Positions 5,908 to 9,080 of a stretch of 9,080 nt of DNA are shown here, in pieces. The DNA comes from DATFRX01 sp035630615 (lineage in GTDB: Bacteria > Actinomycetota > Actinomycetes > Propionibacteriales > Nocardioidaceae), in the NCBI GenBank assembly GCA_035630615.1, contig DASQKI010000107.1:1-9080 (forward strand), in the 5' to 3' direction. Every line of letters begins with the position of its first letter. The first letter of the stretch is position 1. The position numbers and the translations under genes are program-made. The notes beneath the pieces were generated by a model. That model was not told where the DNA came from, searched no databases, and saw only the letters and a list, made by a program, of their open reading frames with translations.

Positions 5908-6923
5908 AGCTTCGCAAGATCACAGTCCTGGCACTGTCGGCGGCCGCGGTGACGGCTTCCGCATTGGCACCCGGCAGCTCCCAGGCCGACCAAGCCGCTG
6001 CGGCGGTCCAATGTGCGTTCAGGGACGCCACCATCGTCGGCGACGACGGACCTGACGACATCCGCGGTACGCCGGGCGACGACGTGATCGCCACGCTCGG
6101 CGGCAACGACGTCGTACTCGGTCTCGGCGGCAACGACACGATCTGCCTCGGCGACGGACGCGACTCCGGCAAGGGCGGGGTCGGCGACGACCGGTTCGTC
6201 TCCGATGCTCCCGACGGCAGTGACTCCTATGTCGGCGACGGCGGTCGGGACAGCGTGTCGTACCAACTCCGCACCGCCAGCGTCAACGTCAGCATCGACG
6301 GCGACGCCGACGACGGCGCGACCGGCGAGGGCGACAACGTGCGCCTGTCGGTCGAGAACGTCACCGGCGGCGCCGGCAACGACGCCATCAGCGGCAGCGA
6401 CGTCGACAACGGCCTGTTCGGCGGCGACGGCAACGACGACCTGCGCGGCGGCCTGGGCAACGACTCGATCAGCGGCGGCAACGACAGCGACCAGCTGATC
6501 GGCAATGCCGGCAATGACTTCGGGTTCGGCAACGCGGGCAACGACACCTGGCTGTCGGCGGCGGTCGACGACGGGTCGGACTTCTACGAGGGCAGCGTCG
6601 GGCGCGACACGGCGTCATACGCGTTCCGCAACGCCGGTGACCCGGTGACGGTCCGGATCGACAATGCCGCCAACGACGGCTCGTCCGGCGAGGGCGACAA
6701 CATCCGGCTCGACGTCGAGAACGTCATCGGCGGCAGCGGCAACGACACGATCGTCGCCGTGCAGTTCCAGGCCGACGCGAACCACCTGTTCGGCGGATTC
6801 GGCAACGACATCCTCGACACCCGCGACGCGCCGCACCTGGCCGGCGACATCGCCTCTGGCGATGCCGGGAGCGACCTCTGCCTCGTCGACGCCGACGACG
6901 GCAGGCAGGCCTGCGAGTTCTAG
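5904..6923 (+). CDS. Secreted protein with RTX-type calcium-binding repeats
   Basis: A 339-residue predicted exported protein. Residues 1 to about 28 are a Sec signal (MKLRK, hydrophobic Ala-rich core, a probable S-Q-A site). The rest is dominated by hemolysin-type nonapeptide repeats of the form G-G-x-G-N-D-x-[IL]: GGNDVVLGLGGNDTI (66-80), GGAGND (155-160), GGDGNDDLRGGLGND (173-187), NAGND (201-205, 211-214) and GGSGND (276-281). These form calcium-binding parallel beta-rolls. Between the repeat runs lie two copies of an 85-residue module (about 100-181 and 218-304) built round GEGDN-[VI]-RL-x-VEN. Four cysteines (37, 81, 326, 337) could pair. No catalytic domain is present, so a structural, adhesive or calcium-binding surface role is likely. 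The start at 5904 is chosen for its signal peptide and GGGAAGG at 8-nt spacing, not the GTG at 5868. Confidence 0.85.
   Translation: MKLRKITVLALSAAAVTASALAPGSSQADQAAAAVQCAFRDATIVGDDGPDDIRGTPGDDVIATLGGNDVVLGLGGNDTICLGDGRDSGKGGVGDDRFVSDAPDGSDSYVGDGGRDSVSYQLRTASVNVSIDGDADDGATGEGDNVRLSVENVTGGAGNDAISGSDVDNGLFGGDGNDDLRGGLGNDSISGGNDSDQLIGNAGNDFGFGNAGNDTWLSAAVDDGSDFYEGSVGRDTASYAFRNAGDPVTVRIDNAANDGSSGEGDNIRLDVENVIGGSGNDTIVAVQFQADANHLFGGFGNDILDTRDAPHLAGDIASGDAGSDLCLVDADDGRQACEF
6201..6815 (+). repeat. Internal duplication: two copies of an 85-residue module
   Basis: Codons at about 6201-6446 and 6555-6815 encode related segments. In both, D-G-S-D-x-Y is followed by G-R-D-[ST]-x-S-Y, an R-x-A stretch, a V-x-[VI]-x-I-D strand, D-D/N-G-x-x-GEGDN, [VI]-R-L-x-V-E-N-V, and GG-x-GND. 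The copies differ at many positions, so this is an old duplication, not a recent tandem repeat. Confidence 0.8.
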
Positions 6924-6935
6924 GCGGTTCGGACC

Positions 6936-6979
6936 AGCCGCGGGCGGTTGACGTGCGGGGGCGTACGCCGCCCGCGGCT
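6936..6979 (+). terminator. Strong hairpin terminator after the RTX-repeat gene
   Basis: AGCCGCGGGCGG (6936-6947) and CCGCCCGCGGCT (6968-6979) are perfect 12-bp inverted arms round a 20-nt loop, 12 nt after the stop codon. No T-run follows, as is common for actinobacterial terminators. The hairpin lies before the cyclodeaminase-like gene and argues against its upstream in-frame start inside the hairpin. Confidence 0.7.
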
Positions 6980-7010
6980 CTTGTCCGACGCGATGTATTA
7001 CGTTGCTCGG

Positions 7011-7979
7011 ATGCAGGTCGTCGAGGAGGCCCAGATACGTGCGGCGGTCTCGCTGCCGGCGGCGATCGATGCCGTTCGGGCGGGGTTCGCCGCGATGGCT
7101 GCCGATCGAGTCCGCCTCGGCGGGACGATCCACCTGGACGTCCCCGAATCATCCGGCGAGGTCCATGTCAAGGGCGCGCATGTCGAGGGAGAGCCCTTCA
7201 TCGTCGTCAAGGTCGCCGGCGGCTTCTACGAGAATCCGGCCAAGGGACTGCCCGTCGGCCCGGGCATGATGGTCGTCCTCGACGCCACGACAGGAGTCCC
7301 CGCCGCCCTGCTGAACGACAACGGCTGGCTCACCGACGTACGGACCGCCGCGGCCGGAGCTGTCGCGGCGGACCTGCTCGCTCGGCGACAGCTGCGCAAG
7401 GTCGCGGTGGTCGGCAGCGGTGTCCAGGCACGCCATCAACTACGTGCGCTGACGGTCGTCCGGGAACCCGAGACAGTCGTCGTGTGGGGTCGCGACCACA
7501 GCAAGGCGGAGCGTTGCGCGACCGACCTGGCGGACGAAGTGACCGCTGACGTCACCGCGGCGGGCGACCTCGAGGAAGCCATCCGTGACGCTGACCTGGT
7601 CGTCACCGTGACGCCCAGTCGCACGCCACTCGTACGTGCCGACTGGCTCACACCGGGCGTCCACGTGACAGCGGTCGGCGCCGACGGTCCGCTCAAGCGT
7701 GAGCTCGAGTCGGCTGTGCTGAGTCGAGCCGACGTCCTGGTCGTGGACTCGATCGACCAGTGTTCACGGCTCGGAGAGCTGCACCACGCCATCGCGGACG
7801 GGTCCGTCGACCCGACCGACGTGACGGCTGAGATCGGCGAGCTCGTCAGTTCTTCCGAGTCGCTGCGTGCGAGCGACGACCTCATCACGGTGTGCGACCT
7901 CACCGGGGTTGGCGTGCAGGACTGGGCAATCGCATCTCTTGTGATGTCGACACTCGCAGCCGACTCTGCCGTCGAGTAG
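7011..7979 (+). CDS. Ornithine cyclodeaminase/mu-crystallin family protein
   Basis: A 322-residue cytoplasmic NAD(P)-dependent enzyme of the OCD/mu-crystallin family. Members deaminate and cyclise ornithine to proline or reduce/oxidise related imino and amino acids. Visible marks are VHVKG (51-55), VVKVAGGF (65-72) with a substrate-type Lys67, T-D-V-R-T-A-A-A (108-115) with the carboxylate-binding Arg111, the dinucleotide loop VAVVGSGVQA (131-140), and GADGPLKREL (223-232) with Asp225 at the place of the catalytic Asp of OCD. The last motif differs from the G-D-C-P-G-K-T-E-L of true ornithine cyclodeaminase, so another amino or imino acid substrate is likely. The start at 7011 fits the family N-terminus; ATG 6993 and the ATG at 6948 are upstream alternatives. 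TATTAC (6996-7001) just before ATG 7011 would suit a leaderless transcript. Confidence 0.9.
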   Translation: MQVVEEAQIRAAVSLPAAIDAVRAGFAAMAADRVRLGGTIHLDVPESSGEVHVKGAHVEGEPFIVVKVAGGFYENPAKGLPVGPGMMVVLDATTGVPAALLNDNGWLTDVRTAAAGAVAADLLARRQLRKVAVVGSGVQARHQLRALTVVREPETVVVWGRDHSKAERCATDLADEVTADVTAAGDLEEAIRDADLVVTVTPSRTPLVRADWLTPGVHVTAVGADGPLKRELESAVLSRADVLVVDSIDQCSRLGELHHAIADGSVDPTDVTAEIGELVSSSESLRASDDLITVCDLTGVGVQDWAIASLVMSTLAADSAVE

Positions 7980-7987
7980 AGAAATTG

Positions 7988-8001
7988 GGGCCTTAGGGCC
8001 C
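7988..8001. terminator. Weak hairpin after the cyclodeaminase-like gene
   Basis: GGGCC-TTAG-GGCCC is a perfect 5-bp stem with a 4-nt loop, 8 nt after the stop. The stem is short and no T-run follows, so it is only a possible terminator or pause site. Confidence 0.35.
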
Positions 8002-8020
8002 TCCCCGGGCTAGTGCGCGA

Positions 8021-8040
8021 TTCGACAAGATCCGACAAGT
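8021..8040 (+). repeat. Two 10-nt direct repeats before the HEPN-like gene
   Basis: TTCGACAAGA and TCCGACAAGT stand directly next to each other and share CGACAAG at a 10-bp interval, one helical turn, about 75 nt before the HEPN-like start. This could be an operator, or chance. Confidence 0.35.
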
Positions 8041-8112
8041 CGCCTCGTGGTGCGTACCGCCGCTCCAACAGGTCGACTCGCTGTCCAACCCTGAATCGTG
8101 AAGAGGAGCGCC

Positions 8113-8877
8113 ATGGCCGGTAAGACCAAGCCGTCACCGCTGGCGGCGTTCGAAGCGAACATGGCAGACGCCCATCAGCTTGTCCGCATCGCCGCGTGCC
8201 TGACGAACCAGCGGACCCAGCGCATGCGAGCCGAACCGAGGGAGCGGATCGGGGCGGCGCTCGGCGTAGGCAAGCGACAGCGCGACCAGCTCGACTGGCT
8301 GATCAACGAGGACGTCTGGCTGATCTTCAGACCTGGCTCGGGTGTGCAGCGGCACGACTTCGTCGACCACCGGCCGCTCCTTCGCCAGGCGCTGGTGGCC
8401 GCATGCGCCGCGACGGAGACCTACATCGCCGACAAGGTGATGGAGCGCGTGGGCCCCCTCCTCTACGACGGGACGGCAACGCCTCGGCTACGGAAACTCA
8501 CGCTCGACCTCGATTCCTGGATGGAAATCGACCAGCGATACCTGTCGAAGAAGCGCTGGGGTCTGCGCACCCTCGTCGTCGAGCCGTACGTCCGCGAGAA
8601 TGCCAGCACCGCGCCGAACAAGGTCGGCGAAATGCTCAGTCTGATAGGTGTGGATAAGCCGTTCAAGCAGCTTGATCGGCAACGGAAGGTGAAGGGCCGC
8701 GAGACCGAAGTGCTGCTCGACCGGATCACCGAACGCCGCAACCACATCGCACACACGGGCGACCGGCAGGGCCGAGGCCGGGCGCAGCTGAGCATCGACG
8801 AAGTGAACACCGACCTCGCTGCGCTCGAATCGGTCGTGGCTGCCATCGAAGAGCTTGTCAAGCCGTCCGACTCGTGA
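8113..8877 (+). CDS. HEPN-like protein with RNxxxH motif
   Basis: A 254-residue soluble, mainly helical protein. The main recognisable mark is LLDRITERRNHIAHTGDR (201-218). R209-N210-H211-I212-A213-H214 fits the canonical HEPN motif R-N-x-x-x-H in the form seen in RiboL-PSP/MAE_28990-type HEPN domains (helix, E-R-R-N-x-I-A-H, short turn). An earlier helix, L-V-A-A-C-A-A-T-E-T-Y-I (94-105), suits the first HEPN helix. The N-terminal 80 residues have no domain I know. HEPN proteins are metal-independent RNases or nucleotide-transfer partners in toxin-antitoxin, abortive-infection and stress systems; this one has no visible MNT partner next to it. The start is ATG 8113, with GAGGAG (8103-8108) 4 nt before it, preferred over GTG 8098. 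The target and partner are unknown. An alternative is a non-catalytic HEPN-fold protein. Confidence 0.7.
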   Translation: MAGKTKPSPLAAFEANMADAHQLVRIAACLTNQRTQRMRAEPRERIGAALGVGKRQRDQLDWLINEDVWLIFRPGSGVQRHDFVDHRPLLRQALVAACAATETYIADKVMERVGPLLYDGTATPRLRKLTLDLDSWMEIDQRYLSKKRWGLRTLVVEPYVRENASTAPNKVGEMLSLIGVDKPFKQLDRQRKVKGRETEVLLDRITERRNHIAHTGDRQGRGRAQLSIDEVNTDLAALESVVAAIEELVKPSDS

Positions 8878-8911
8878 GCGGCAGCTAGCTAGGACCGCAC
8901 CCGGGCCGCGC

Positions 8912-8945
8912 TAGGGTGCCGGCAACACCTCGCCGTATGGGGGAA
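8912..8945 (+). promoter_or_regulatory. Candidate promoter and ribosome binding site of the nuclease gene
   Basis: TAGGGT (8912-8917) is a typical actinobacterial TAnnnT -10 box. The -35 region is weak. A transcript starting near 8924 would carry GGGGGAA (8939-8945), 5 nt before the GTG at 8951. It suggests the nuclease gene has its own promoter and is not simply read through from the HEPN-like gene. Confidence 0.5.
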
Positions 8946-8950
8946 CGCCA

Positions 8951-9080
8951 GTGACATCGACGGTCGTCGCCACGCGATATGGCCCGCACGCGCTCGAAGC
9001 ACTGCGCGACGCGGTCAGAGTGGCGAAGGCGTCCGACCCGATGGCGGCTGTCACCGTGTTGTTGCCCAACAACATCGCCG
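8951..9080 (+). CDS. PD-(D/E)XK nuclease family (AddB/RecB-like) protein, N-terminal part
   Basis: The first 43 codons of a gene that runs off the right edge. The start MTSTVVATRYGPHALEAL, then A-K-x-x-D-P-M-A-A-V-T-V-L-L-P-N-N-I, matches the opening of actinobacterial AddB/RecB-family proteins. In those, T-x-Y-G-x-P/H-A-L and D-P-[LM]-x-x-V-T-V-[VL]-[VL]-P-[SN]-N precede a long helicase-like and PD-(D/E)XK nuclease body. They process double-strand DNA ends in recombinational repair. The catalytic domain is outside the window, so this rests on the N-terminal pattern alone. The GTG start has a good Shine-Dalgarno (8939-8945). Confidence 0.6.
   Translation, partial: MTSTVVATRYGPHALEALRDAVRVAKASDPMAAVTVLLPNNIA

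Noticed and set aside
8649..8657. Second exact DnaA-box match
   Set aside because: It lies inside the HEPN-like coding sequence and is far from the first, so chance is the simplest reading.
1..9080. tRNA genes, CRISPR repeats, transposases or attachment sites
   Set aside because: Read through for cloverleaf-like sequences, regularly spaced repeats, and IS-type frames or terminal repeats; none was seen by eye.

Overview
The window comes from a high-GC Gram-positive bacterium, most likely an actinobacterium of the Nocardioidaceae/Propionibacteriales type. The signs are strong GC bias at third codon positions, several GTG starts, TAnnnT-type -10 boxes, a DUF6318-like lipoprotein, a mycolata/Nocardioides-style export-type effector and an actinobacterial AddB/RecB-like nuclease start. 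The genus is an inference; no marker gene fixes it.

Left part (1-4078), accessory and secretion-related. It opens with the C-terminal half of a calpain-like (C2) cysteine protease. A small lipoprotein gene overlaps its stop by 8 nt. Next, on the minus strand, is a translationally coupled pair: a DUF6318-like lipoprotein followed by a secreted PKD-like protein, joined by an ATGA overlap. Divergent from this pair is a long alpha-helical effector gene of the T7SS/WXG100-associated polymorphic toxin type. It is broken by an apparent 1-nt deletion near 3431, which separates the delivery part from the C-terminal toxin-like domain. The toxin frame ends in a GTGA overlap with a small intact gene that looks like the cognate immunity protein. 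Both effector-type genes thus carry an overlapping 3' partner gene.

Middle part (4132-7979), metabolic and surface genes. A class I SAM methyltransferase (minus) is divergent from a GH16-family glycoside hydrolase-like protein that has no signal peptide and a Cys in place of the middle Asp of the catalytic motif. Then comes a secreted protein with Ca-binding RTX-type nonapeptide repeats and an internally duplicated module of about 85 residues, preceded by a possible 30-codon leader ORF that overlaps its start. A perfect 12-bp inverted repeat follows it as a probable terminator. An ornithine cyclodeaminase/mu-crystallin-family NAD(P) enzyme closes this part.

Right part (8113-9080). A stand-alone HEPN-like protein carries a canonical RNxxxH motif (predicted RNase or nucleic-acid-linked stress/defence protein). 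It is followed by the first 43 codons of a PD-(D/E)XK nuclease/AddB-like protein with its own promoter.

No tRNA, rRNA, CRISPR array, transposase or insertion sequence was seen. The most notable points are the frameshifted toxin with an intact immunity gene, the calpain-lipoprotein module, the variant cytoplasmic GH16 protein and the HEPN protein beside a recombination nuclease.
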